This document shows positions 1-5,295 of a stretch of DNA of 5,295 nt, piece by piece. Numbering within the stretch: the stretch's first letter is position 1; the number at the start of each line of letters is the position of its first letter. The position numbers were made by a program, and so were the translations under genes. Origin of the DNA: Ruminococcus sp. CAG:382 (GTDB lineage: Bacteria; Bacillota; Clostridia; Oscillospirales; CAG-382); the NCBI GenBank assembly GCA_000433115.1, contig FR892148.1:1-5295 (forward strand). The letters are read 5' to 3'. Under the pieces are notes generated by a model. The model did no database searches and was not told the origin of the DNA. It saw nothing but the letters and a program-made list of their open reading frames with translations.

Positions 1-504
1 GATTCTGCCGGTCAGATGCTGAGTGAGCCATTCATCAAAACACTGCATCGAACCCTGAAAAGCGGGACGAGTGATTCCCGCAAGGATTGGTTTGCCGTCG
101 GAGATTATAAGAAAATCCCCGCCGTCGGAGAATACAAGAAAATTCCCAACGAGGTAGGCGGGCAGGATACGACAGCCCCGGAAGAAGTGCCGACCGAAAT
201 GAAGCAGTTGCTTGCATCATATAACCGCAAGCCGGATAAGACGCTCGAAGATCTGATCGCCTTTCATGTAGCCTTCGAATCCATCCATCCGTTTCAGGAC
301 GGAAACGGTCGTGTCGGACGGCTGATACTTTTCAAAGAGTGCCTCAAAAATGGTATTGTTCCGTTCATCATCGACGAAGACCTGAAACTGTTCTGTTATC
401 GCGGCTTACACGAATGGAACACGGAACGGGGATATCTGATCGACATCTGCCTTTCGGCGCAGGATAAGTTCAAGAAGTATCTGGATTATTTCAGAATATC
501 ATAG
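1..504 (+). CDS. Fic family protein (AMP-transferase), 5' end outside window
   Basis: The reading frame is open from base 1, so the ATG at 16 is probably internal and the N-terminal part lies outside the window; residues here are numbered from that ATG. The Fic core motif HPFQDGNGRVGR lies at residues 91-102 and is complete: catalytic His91, the acidic Asp95, the GNGR anion-binding turn and Arg102. Family knowledge predicts transfer of AMP from ATP to a hydroxyl side chain of a target protein; the target cannot be read from sequence. The frame ends with a typical C-terminus (CLSAQDKFKKYLDYFRI), so the 3' end looks natural. No inhibitory-helix motif (S/T)xxxE(G/N) is visible in the part present; it may lie in the missing N-terminus. 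Residues 27-44 are a 9-residue tandem duplication just before the conserved NEVGG segment. No antitoxin-like gene follows it. Confidence 0.9.
   Translation, partial: DSAGQMLSEPFIKTLHRTLKSGTSDSRKDWFAVGDYKKIPAVGEYKKIPNEVGGQDTTAPEEVPTEMKQLLASYNRKPDKTLEDLIAFHVAFESIHPFQDGNGRVGRLILFKECLKNGIVPFIIDEDLKLFCYRGLHEWNTERGYLIDICLSAQDKFKKYLDYFRIS
94..147 (+). repeat. 27-bp in-frame tandem duplication inside the Fic gene
   Basis: Bases 94-120 and 121-147 are adjacent copies differing at three third-codon positions. They encode AVGDYKKIP and AVGEYKKIP. Two of the differences are silent and the third is Asp to Glu, so the copies have diverged without losing protein similarity. The insertion sits in the region before the Fic core. 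Confidence 0.92.
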
Positions 505-605
505 CAGACAATTCGCTGAAATACGACGAAGAAATCATAAATTCACATCTGGAACAGGCATACAGAGGCGCACCGTGCACCAAAAAACATGAATAGGAGC
601 AATAC
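505..605 (+). promoter_or_regulatory. Fic-to-acetyltransferase gap with ribosome binding site AGGAG
   Basis: This 101-base gap has no recognisable terminator or consensus promoter. It ends in AGGAG at 595-599, six bases before the ATG at 606, which supports that start. The downstream genes may therefore be read through from the Fic gene, but this is inferred only from the absence of other signals. Confidence 0.6.
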
Positions 606-1352
606 ATGAATTACATACATATCACCAAAGAAAACATCGACAAGGAACACATCTGTTGCGCTATGTCCGGCAAGCAAAGCATCGCCAAAAAGGAATGGCT
701 CAGGCAGCGTTTTGATGAGGGGCTTGTTTTTTACCGCAGCGAGGAACGCGGCAAGTGCTTCATCGAATATATTCCCGCGGAAAATGCATGGGTGCCGATT
801 GAGGCAGACGGCTGGATTTACATCAACTGCCTGTGGATTGCGGGTGCCATGAAAGGACACGGATATTCAAATGATCTTCTTTCCGAGTGCATCCGTGACG
901 CGGTGTCGCAGGGAAAGAAGGGTGTTTGCATTCTCTGCGCCGAGGGACGGAAGCGCGAATTTCTTTCCGACCCGAAGTTTCTTGCATACAAAGGCTTTAA
1001 GACGGCAGACATATCCGACTGCGGGATAAATCTCATGTACCTTCCGCTTGTACCCGATGCCGAACCGCCGAAGTTCAAGGAATGCGCCAGACATCCGAAG
1101 ACGGACGCGGCAGGATTTGTCCTTTACTATACCGACCAGTGCCCGTTTACATATTATTGGGTACCGAAGGTAGAGGAGGCTGCGAAGGAGAATGGCATTC
1201 CGCTGAAAACCATTCATATCACCGACAAAGAAACTGCCCGGAATGTACCTGCACCTGTCACGACATATGCTCTGTTTTGCGACGGTAAATTTATCACACA
1301 CAGCATTCAGTCGGACAAAAAATTTCTTGCGCTGGCAGGGGTTCGGAGCTGA
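606..1352 (+). CDS. GNAT N-acetyltransferase with C-terminal YoaP domain
   Basis: The 248-residue product has two parts. Residues about 1-150 form a GNAT fold; the acetyl-CoA pyrophosphate loop is at about 79-90 (AGAMKGHGYSND, with Gly84 and Gly86). Residues about 170-245 match the YoaP-like domain, a small thioredoxin-like module, seen in FVLYYTDQCPFTYYW (171-185) and PAPVTTYALFCDGKFITHSI (215-234). B. subtilis YoaP has similar length and order. GNAT enzymes move an acetyl group from acetyl-CoA to an amine; the substrate of this subfamily is not known to me. The protein is cytosolic, with no signal or membrane segment. The start is fixed by AGGAG six bases upstream. The last few codons (after about residue 243) do not look family-specific and lie at the suspected junction with the truncated protease gene, so the natural C-terminus may have been replaced by a few residues. 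Confidence 0.85.
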   Translation: MNYIHITKENIDKEHICCAMSGKQSIAKKEWLRQRFDEGLVFYRSEERGKCFIEYIPAENAWVPIEADGWIYINCLWIAGAMKGHGYSNDLLSECIRDAVSQGKKGVCILCAEGRKREFLSDPKFLAYKGFKTADISDCGINLMYLPLVPDAEPPKFKECARHPKTDAAGFVLYYTDQCPFTYYWVPKVEEAAKENGIPLKTIHITDKETARNVPAPVTTYALFCDGKFITHSIQSDKKFLALAGVRS

Positions 1353-1360
1353 GCCTGTGT

Positions 1361-1777
1361 ATGCTTTGCGTCGGATTTTTGGAGGAAACGATCTTCCGCG
1401 GACTCCCGTTCACGGCGATTGCGAAAGATAACATAAAATCCGCGGTTATCATTTCAAGCGTAACCTTCGGCATCGGGCATATTATCAACCTGTTCAACGG
1501 CAGCGGCATGGATCTTGTGAATAACCTTTGCCGGATTGTCTTTGCGGTCGCGGTTCCCGCCGGGCACGTTTTTTATCGCGGCGGAAGTCTGCTGCCCTGT
1601 ATCCTCGTCCATTCCGCGATCAACACGCTCGGTACATTTGCAAATGACACGAACTTTACCACGAAAATGCAACTGCTCCGTCTCACTGCTTTGATCGTAA
1701 TTACGGTTGCTTACACATTGATACCTGCCAAAACACTCCCGAAAAGCGGATCCGAACAGATCAGAATAAAAAAATGA
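1361..1777 (+). pseudogene. CPBP-family intramembrane protease, N-terminally truncated (probable remnant)
   Basis: The 138-residue frame carries the three CPBP (CAAX protease and bacteriocin-processing) motifs: EETIFR at residues 8-13 (Glu8, Glu9, Arg13), FGIGH at 36-40 (Phe36, His40) and HSAIN at 84-88 (His84, Asn88). These are the metal-binding or catalytic residues of a membrane-embedded endopeptidase. Hydrophobic stretches lie at about 27-43, 55-72 and 104-122. Full members are usually 200-300 residues with several membrane helices before the EExxxR motif; here only seven residues precede it. In-frame family-like sequence continues a few codons upstream of the ATG (from about 1346) and then stops being recognisable. 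The ATG at 1361 follows the YoaP-type stop by eight bases. GGAG at 1345-1348 is 12 bases upstream, too far to be a good ribosome site. A 5' deletion is the best reading. A short product made by translation restart remains possible, because the rest of the frame is undamaged. Confidence 0.75.
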
Positions 1778-1778
1778 A

Positions 1779-1782
1779 AGGA
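1779..1782 (+). promoter_or_regulatory. Ribosome binding site of the second acetyltransferase
   Basis: AGGA within AAAGGAAA lies ten bases before the ATG at 1793, directly after the protease stop codon (1775-1777). It supports the chosen start and gives the acetyltransferase its own initiation signal within a probable shared transcript. Confidence 0.6.
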
Positions 1783-1792
1783 AACAATAATC

Positions 1793-2332
1793 ATGAAAAA
1801 TATACCGTTTGAAATCGTCCGTGCGCAGGCAGATGATGCCGCCGCACTGCTGGAGTATCTGAAAATAATCGGCGGGGAAACAGACAACCTGAGCTTCGGT
1901 CCCGAGGGCGTTCCGCTTGATGCGGAGAACGAACGCTCCTATCTCGCCATGCAGGCGCAGTCAGACGAAAACATACAGTTGCTTGCAAAAGTAAACGGGG
2001 AGATCATCGGCACCGCCAGCCTCAACCGCAAGCAGAAGCGTATGAGCCATCGCGCCGTGTTCGGCATAAGCCTGAAAAAGGCATGGTGGGGCTGCGGCGC
2101 GGCAACCGCCCTCGCAGAGGGCGTGCTTGATTTCGCAAGGAAAGCGGGAATAGAACAGGTGAATCTTGAGGTACGGAGCGACAACAGACGCGCCATCGCG
2201 CTCTATGAAAAGCTCGGCTTCCGCAAGCTGTGCACATTCCCCGGATTTTTCAAGATCAACGGCGAGCTGATCGATTTCGATCTTATGAACCTTGAACTTG
2301 TTCCGACAGCTAAAAACAGTGAAACACTCTGA
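1793..2332 (+). CDS. GNAT family N-acetyltransferase
   Basis: This is a complete 179-residue single-domain GNAT protein, the usual length for the family. Visible elements are the central strands ending at LLAKVNGEIIGTASL (63-77), the acetyl-CoA loop AWWGCGAATAL (97-107, with Gly100 and Gly102), and the motif B region NLEVRSDNRRAIALYEKLGF (124-143). In motif B, Asn131, Ala134 and Tyr138 are the conserved side that packs on coenzyme A. A C-terminal strand (IDFDLMNLEL) closes the fold. The WWGxG loop and 'FFKINGELIDFDLM' ending resemble RimJ/RimL- or PaiA-like members that acetylate protein N-termini, polyamines or small amines; the substrate cannot be told from the sequence. It lies 15 bases after the truncated protease frame and is followed within 12 bases by a terminator, so it is the last gene of its transcript. 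It is not closely related to the YoaP-type enzyme upstream. Confidence 0.88.
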   Translation: MKNIPFEIVRAQADDAAALLEYLKIIGGETDNLSFGPEGVPLDAENERSYLAMQAQSDENIQLLAKVNGEIIGTASLNRKQKRMSHRAVFGISLKKAWWGCGAATALAEGVLDFARKAGIEQVNLEVRSDNRRAIALYEKLGFRKLCTFPGFFKINGELIDFDLMNLELVPTAKNSETL

Positions 2333-2343
2333 ATATCAGGTGA

Positions 2344-2372
2344 AAAAAGGGGCTTTTCAACAGCCCCTTTTT
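2344..2372. terminator. Bidirectional rho-independent terminator
   Basis: AAAAAGGGGCT (2344-2354) pairs perfectly with AGCCCCTTTTT (2362-2372) around a 7-base loop. Reading right, the stem ends in a T-run for the acetyltransferase transcript. Reading left, the A-run at 2343-2348 becomes six Ts, so it would also stop transcripts from the minus strand. This fits the minus-strand gene remnant whose stop codon is at 2388-2390. Confidence 0.92.
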
Positions 2373-2387
2373 CGTTTGCGTCGGTTC

Positions 2388-2570
2388 TCATTCCGTTTCT
2401 GTCCGGATATCGCCCGTACCGGTGCTGATTTCGCATCGACCGCTTGTTATCGTCTCGGGAACGTCAACGCTGTCGGTGTTTTTGTGTATCGGTAACGCGG
2501 CGTAAACGTTTTCGGAAGACAAACCGTTATTTTTGCGAACCGAAACGAAACCCGATATAGTCGTACTTTG
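2388..2570 (-). pseudogene. Remnant of the 3' end of a DUF4097-type (beta-strand repeat) gene
   Basis: Minus-strand translation ending at the TGA at 2388-2390 gives about 58 residues that read like the end of a DUF4097 adhesin-like beta-solenoid protein. Visible are a TISGFVSV strand turn, the stretch HKNTDSVDVPETITSGRCE, and the terminal STGTGDIR. Members of this family commonly end with repeats of the type TdTGSVDVPkt..GGrCEItTsTGDI. The similarity fades upstream of about 2570, just where the promoter of the regulator gene starts. No start codon with a ribosome site is available; the only ATG, at 2621, lies inside the operator on the opposite strand. I therefore call it a 5'-deleted fragment. 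The assignment rests on recall of the family pattern, not on a search. Confidence 0.5.
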
Positions 2571-2579
2571 CAATTTATC

Positions 2580-2607
2580 TTGACATTCTGTTTTTGCACG
2601 ATATAAT
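2580..2607 (+). promoter_or_regulatory. Sigma-A promoter of the MarR/ABC operon
   Basis: The -35 box TTGACA (2580-2585) and -10 box TATAAT (2602-2607) are both perfect consensus, with a 16-base spacer. Transcription should start near 2613-2615, leaving a leader of about 58 bases. A promoter this strong usually needs repression, which agrees with the inverted repeat directly downstream. Confidence 0.9.
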
Positions 2608-2610
2608 AGA

Positions 2611-2634
2611 TGTATGTACAACGATGTACATACA
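2611..2634. promoter_or_regulatory. Palindromic operator, probably for the MarR regulator
   Basis: TGTATGTACA (2611-2620) and TGTACATACA (2625-2634) are a perfect 10-bp inverted repeat around the spacer ACGA. Within it, ATGTACA occurs twice as a direct repeat, 10 bp apart, about one DNA helical turn. The site begins three bases after the -10 box and covers the likely transcription start, so a bound dimer would block RNA polymerase. A dyad of this size suits a winged-helix dimer such as MarR; binding by the adjacent gene product is an inference from position. Confidence 0.82.
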
Positions 2635-2662
2635 ACAATGACGGAATGAAAAAATACTACGC

Positions 2663-2667
2663 GGAGG
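2663..2667 (+). promoter_or_regulatory. Ribosome binding site of the MarR gene
   Basis: GGAGG ends only four bases before the ATG at 2672, a short spacing. No other in-frame start with a site is near, so this start is kept. Confidence 0.75.
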
Positions 2668-2671
2668 ATAT

Positions 2672-3142
2672 ATGGATATTACCGAACGTAAGATAACAAA
2701 AATCGCAAGAGAGGCGGAAAAGCTGGTTCTGCTCATGATGCGGGAAAAGGGGGTCGGTACGGCTGAAATCGATCTGATTCACGCGCTGCGTCATAACCCC
2801 GGCTGCACCCAGGCGGCGCTTGCAGAGACTCTTCATGCGGACAAGGCAGCCATTGCCAGACGGACAAAAAATCTCGAAACAAAAGGGTATCTTGTGCGTA
2901 AGGACGACCCGAACGACAGGCGCAGTCAGCGTCTTTTTCCCACGGAAAAGGCGGAAGCTCTCAAAGCCTCAAAGGCGGAGATAGAAGCGTCGTTTTACGG
3001 TTATCTGACGTCCGTACTGACCGAAAAGGAAGCGGCGGATTTTGCGTCCGCACTCGATAAGCTTTATAAGGTTTCGAAGACCGAAAGCCGTGCGGGATTT
3101 CCTCATTTTATCAAATCCCGGGAAAAGGAAAGCAGGCAATGA
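2672..3142 (+). CDS. MarR family winged-helix transcriptional regulator
   Basis: The 156-residue protein has typical MarR size and layout: an N-terminal dimerisation helix (about 4-26), a winged helix-turn-helix at about 30-95, and a C-terminal dimerisation helix region (about 95-135). The recognition part is QAALAETLHADKAAIARRTKNLETKGYLVRK (47-77). It is followed by the wing DDPNDRRSQRLFPTEKA (78-94), whose D-x-R-R core is a hallmark of the family. MarR dimers usually repress by sitting on a palindrome near the promoter and fall off when they bind a ligand. Here a perfect palindrome overlaps its own start site, and two exporter genes follow, so autorepression with induction by an exported compound is the likely role. 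The stop overlaps the next start by four bases (ATGA at 3139-3142), which couples translation of regulator and exporter. Confidence 0.92.
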   Translation: MDITERKITKIAREAEKLVLLMMREKGVGTAEIDLIHALRHNPGCTQAALAETLHADKAAIARRTKNLETKGYLVRKDDPNDRRSQRLFPTEKAEALKASKAEIEASFYGYLTSVLTEKEAADFASALDKLYKVSKTESRAGFPHFIKSREKESRQ

Positions 3143-4878
3143 GAAACGAAAAGAAGCTTTGTCCCGATAAGATCGGCTCGTACTTCCGAGCGGAATGGAC
3201 AGCTCTCACCTTTATAACCGTCTCCGGACTGCTTTACAACGTGGGATTGCTTGCCACGCCTTGGTTTGAAGGACGGCTTGCGCAGTGCCTTTCCGATATC
3301 CTCGGCGGAAACGGGACCGTGACGGCAATGGCTGTGCCGGTGCTTGCCTATATCGTCGTCACACTTCTGGTGCAGGGAGCGCGGTTTGTCAAGCGGTTTT
3401 ATGTGCGTCGCTTTGCAAACAACATAAACCGGCGGATGAAGGGCGTGCTGTATGCGAATCTTGTGCGCCGGAGCCGTACTGAGCTTGAAAATGAAGGAGC
3501 CGGTGAGCTGATGACGAAGGCTGTCTCTGATGTTGACGACTGTGTGGAGGGAATGCGTAAATTTACCACCGAGGTCTTCGACACCGGCGTGGCTCTGCTC
3601 GGTTACGCCGTCATGCTGTTTATATACGACCGGCGTCTTGCATTGCTCAGTCTGCTTTTCACGCCGATATCGTATTTTTGCGCGGCACGCATGAAAAAGC
3701 CGGTACAGCGTGCGGGAGCGACATACAAAAAAGCTGCCGGGGCGTTCAGCACCGCAACGCTCGACCGCGCCGAAAACGCCGTTACCTACCGTATATACGG
3801 TTGCGAGGACGCAAGAGCCGAAAGCTATGAAGGCACATTGAAAGGATACGAGAAAGCCGCGGTGCGGTCCAACGTATGGCAATCGGCACTTCCGCCTCTT
3901 TATCTCGCGGCATCCGGAGCGGGCGCTTTGTTCATCATTTGGTTCGGTGCGAAAAACGTACTCGGAAGCGGCTGGAGTTCGTGGAATATTGCCGCGTTTA
4001 CGACATTTCTTTCATGTTTCACAAAGCTGACGGTCAAATCCTCAAAAGCCGCAAAGCTGTTCAATTCCGTGCAGAAAGCGGAGGTATCGTGGAAGCGCAT
4101 CCGTCCGCTCGTGAAATCGCCAGAACCGCTTGAAGCGCTTGAAATACCGTCGCCCGAACCCGTTGAAATAAGCGGACTGTCGTTTTCCTACGGCGAAACG
4201 CCCGTATTTTCGGGACTCTCGCTCACGGCTCAACCGGGCGATATCATCGGTGTGACCGGTCCCGTTGCCTGCGGGAAATCCACTTTCGGGCGCGTGTTCC
4301 TCTGTGAAGCACCGTACAAAGGCTCGGTACGCTTCGGCGGAAAGGAGCTTTCCGGAATGTCGGGAAGACAGATCGCGTCAACGGTCGGCTATCTCGGTCA
4401 CGACCCGGAGCTTTTCTCCGACACGGTGAAAAACAATGTTCTTTGCGGCAGCACCAGGGACGCATCGCAATATCTTTCGGCGGTTTCGCTGAAAGGTGAG
4501 GTTCTTGATATGGAAAACGGCGCCGATACTTTGATAGGCAGCAGCGGTATGCGCCTTTCGGGCGGACAGGCGCAAAGACTTGCGCTTGCAAGGACTCTTG
4601 CACATCCGCGTCCTGTGTTGATACTTGACGACCCGTTTTCCGCGCTTGACAGGAAAACCGAGGACGCCGTTTTCGGCAGCCTGCGTGAATATGCAAAGGA
4701 CAAGGTCGTTTTCCTGATCTCACACAGACTGTATCACTTCCCGCAGCTTCGGAAGATCATATTCATGGAGGACGGTAAGACGGTTGTCGGAAAACATGAC
4801 GAACTTATGGCGGATGTTCCGGCATACCGGCACCTTTACGAAAGTCAGACAGGAGGCAAACAGCATGAAGAAAAATAA
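3139..4878 (+). CDS. ABC exporter half-transporter (membrane + ATPase), degenerate-site subunit
   Basis: This 579-residue protein has a membrane domain (about 15-310; hydrophobic segments near 22-40, 62-80, 147-163, 166-183, 252-270 and 284-296) fused to an ATPase domain (about 340-575), the usual type IV exporter layout. ATPase motifs: aromatic A-loop Tyr351; Walker A GPVACGKST (374-382); Q-loop position His421 in YLGHDPELFSDT, where Gln is usual; signature LSGGQ (473-477); Walker B VLILDD (493-498); D-loop SALD (501-504); switch His529. The residue after the Walker B Asp is Asp498 instead of the catalytic Glu. An intact signature with Asp for Glu is typical of the weakly hydrolysing partner in heterodimeric exporters such as TM287/288, LmrCD and BmrCD. 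It is expected to pair with the product of the next gene, whose start overlaps by 14 bases. Likely substrates are drugs or other amphiphilic compounds, by family and MarR linkage only. AGGA at 3126-3129 supports the start at 3139. Confidence 0.93.
   Translation: MRNEKKLCPDKIGSYFRAEWTALTFITVSGLLYNVGLLATPWFEGRLAQCLSDILGGNGTVTAMAVPVLAYIVVTLLVQGARFVKRFYVRRFANNINRRMKGVLYANLVRRSRTELENEGAGELMTKAVSDVDDCVEGMRKFTTEVFDTGVALLGYAVMLFIYDRRLALLSLLFTPISYFCAARMKKPVQRAGATYKKAAGAFSTATLDRAENAVTYRIYGCEDARAESYEGTLKGYEKAAVRSNVWQSALPPLYLAASGAGALFIIWFGAKNVLGSGWSSWNIAAFTTFLSCFTKLTVKSSKAAKLFNSVQKAEVSWKRIRPLVKSPEPLEALEIPSPEPVEISGLSFSYGETPVFSGLSLTAQPGDIIGVTGPVACGKSTFGRVFLCEAPYKGSVRFGGKELSGMSGRQIASTVGYLGHDPELFSDTVKNNVLCGSTRDASQYLSAVSLKGEVLDMENGADTLIGSSGMRLSGGQAQRLALARTLAHPRPVLILDDPFSALDRKTEDAVFGSLREYAKDKVVFLISHRLYHFPQLRKIIFMEDGKTVVGKHDELMADVPAYRHLYESQTGGKQHEEK
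4851..4856 (+). promoter_or_regulatory. Ribosome binding site of the second ABC gene, inside the first
   Basis: AGGAGG lies within the last codons of the first ABC gene, eight bases before the ATG at 4865. It fixes that start and the 14-base overlap, and should give both subunits at similar levels. Confidence 0.88.
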
Positions 4879-5295
4879 ACAGTGCGTATTTTCGACTCTT
4901 GGCGCGGCGGTGTCGTCTCACCGCTTTCTTGCGGCAGGTACGGTGCTTTGCGTTGCGGCATCGGTAGCGGTGTCGCTTGTTCCGCCGCTGCTGCTTGCCC
5001 GGATCATCGATGATCTGACGGGCGGAATTCCGGTCGCCTTTACCGCGGCACTTATTTATTTCGGCAGCCTCGTGCTTGAAGGACTGCTTTCCTCCGCTCA
5101 GGAGACGCTGCTTGTTCTTTTCGGACAGAAAATGACCCATGCACTCCGCTCCGAAATGTCGCGGAAGCTCATACGTTTGCCGGCTTCCGCGTTGCCAGTC
5201 CGGAATCCCGGAGAAGTAGCCGCAAGATTTTCGGGCGACGTCGACACAGTCGAGGCGCTGTTCACCTCCGGCATTATAAGCATGGCGGCTGACGC
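4865..5295 (+). CDS. Second ABC exporter half-transporter, N-terminal part (cut by window end)
   Basis: From the ATG at 4865 the frame stays open to the right edge: 143 codons plus two bases. Only the start of the membrane domain is seen. A short cytosolic N-terminus (MKKNKQ...) and a first membrane helix at about 20-45 end in PPLLLARIIDDLTGG (40-54), the usual 'P..l..iiD.l' turn of exporter half-transporters. A second helix spans about 57-85. The coupling region follows, with LRSEMSRKLIRLP (94-106) and NPGEVAARFSGDVDTVEALF (114-133), matching the common 'G.l.sR...Dv..v..' segment. It is the presumed partner of the preceding subunit. If the pair is heterodimeric, its ATPase domain, outside the window, should carry the canonical Glu after Walker B and possibly an altered signature motif. 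Confidence 0.9.
   Translation, partial: MKKNKQCVFSTLGAAVSSHRFLAAGTVLCVAASVAVSLVPPLLLARIIDDLTGGIPVAFTAALIYFGSLVLEGLLSSAQETLLVLFGQKMTHALRSEMSRKLIRLPASALPVRNPGEVAARFSGDVDTVEALFTSGIISMAAD

Noticed and set aside
498..596. Frame-3 stretch after the Fic stop coding for IIADNSLKYDEEIINSHLE and on to a TAG, possibly a frameshifted Fic C-terminus or lost gene
   Set aside because: The Fic protein already ends in a typical LDYFRI C-terminus, the stretch has no start codon or ribosome site, and I recognise no family in it.
1..605. Fic toxin-antitoxin pair
   Set aside because: No small antitoxin-like gene follows the Fic gene in the window, and the upstream side is not visible.
867..1301. Minus-strand open frame opposite the YoaP-type gene
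   Set aside because: The plus-strand frame has clear GNAT and YoaP motifs and a good ribosome site; the antisense frame has neither.
2388..2621. A real small minus-strand gene starting at the ATG complementary to 2619-2621
   Set aside because: Its start would lie inside the operator with no ribosome site, and its first 15 or so codons do not continue the DUF4097-like pattern; a remnant fits better.
2635..2671. Riboswitch or attenuator in the MarR leader
   Set aside because: The leader is only about 58 bases and, apart from the operator dyad, shows no hairpin with a T-run.
3103..3882. Long minus-strand open frame (259 codons) opposite the MarR end and first ABC gene
   Set aside because: It lies over strongly supported coding sequence in the other direction, has no recognisable domain, and is rich in residues typical of antisense frames.
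4244..4723. Minus-strand open frame opposite the ATPase domain
   Set aside because: It is antisense to Walker A through the switch region; the composition is Arg/Pro/Cys-rich and no family is evident.

Overview
The window (about half G+C by eye) looks like chromosomal DNA of a low-to-mid-GC Gram-positive anaerobe, most likely a gut-type clostridium (Oscillospiraceae/Lachnospiraceae-like). The grounds are strong GGAGG-type ribosome binding sites, a consensus sigma-A promoter, and the gene content: a Fic protein, a YoaP-type acetyltransferase, a CPBP protease, and a MarR regulator with a paired ABC exporter. The organism assignment is an inference. No phage, insertion sequence, CRISPR array, tRNA or rRNA was seen.

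Left part (1-2372), all plus strand: the 3' part of a Fic-family AMP-transferase gene that runs off the left edge; a GNAT acetyltransferase with a C-terminal YoaP domain; a CPBP (CAAX-like) intramembrane protease that keeps its catalytic motifs but has lost its N-terminal membrane region; and a second, unrelated GNAT acetyltransferase. A strong hairpin terminator closes this block. The CPBP homology starts almost exactly where the YoaP-type gene ends, which suggests a deletion fused the two loci.

Middle (2373-2671): a gap between genes. On the minus strand it holds what looks like the decayed 3' end of a DUF4097-type beta-strand-repeat gene, converging on the same terminator. Next to it is a perfect-consensus promoter (TTGACA / TATAAT) whose start region carries a perfect 10-bp inverted repeat, a strong operator candidate.

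Right part (2672-5295): a tightly coupled operon of a MarR regulator, a first ABC exporter half-transporter and a second one cut by the right edge. The genes overlap by 4 and 14 bases. The first half-transporter has an intact signature motif but an Asp in place of the catalytic Glu and a His at the Q-loop position. This is the pattern of the degenerate partner in heterodimeric multidrug exporters of the LmrCD / BmrCD / TM287-288 type. The simplest model is that MarR represses its own operon through the inverted repeat and is released by a compound that the heterodimer pumps out. No wholly new system is evident. The most notable points are the operator/promoter architecture, the asymmetric exporter, two gene remnants that mark past rearrangements, and an in-frame 27-bp tandem duplication in the Fic gene.
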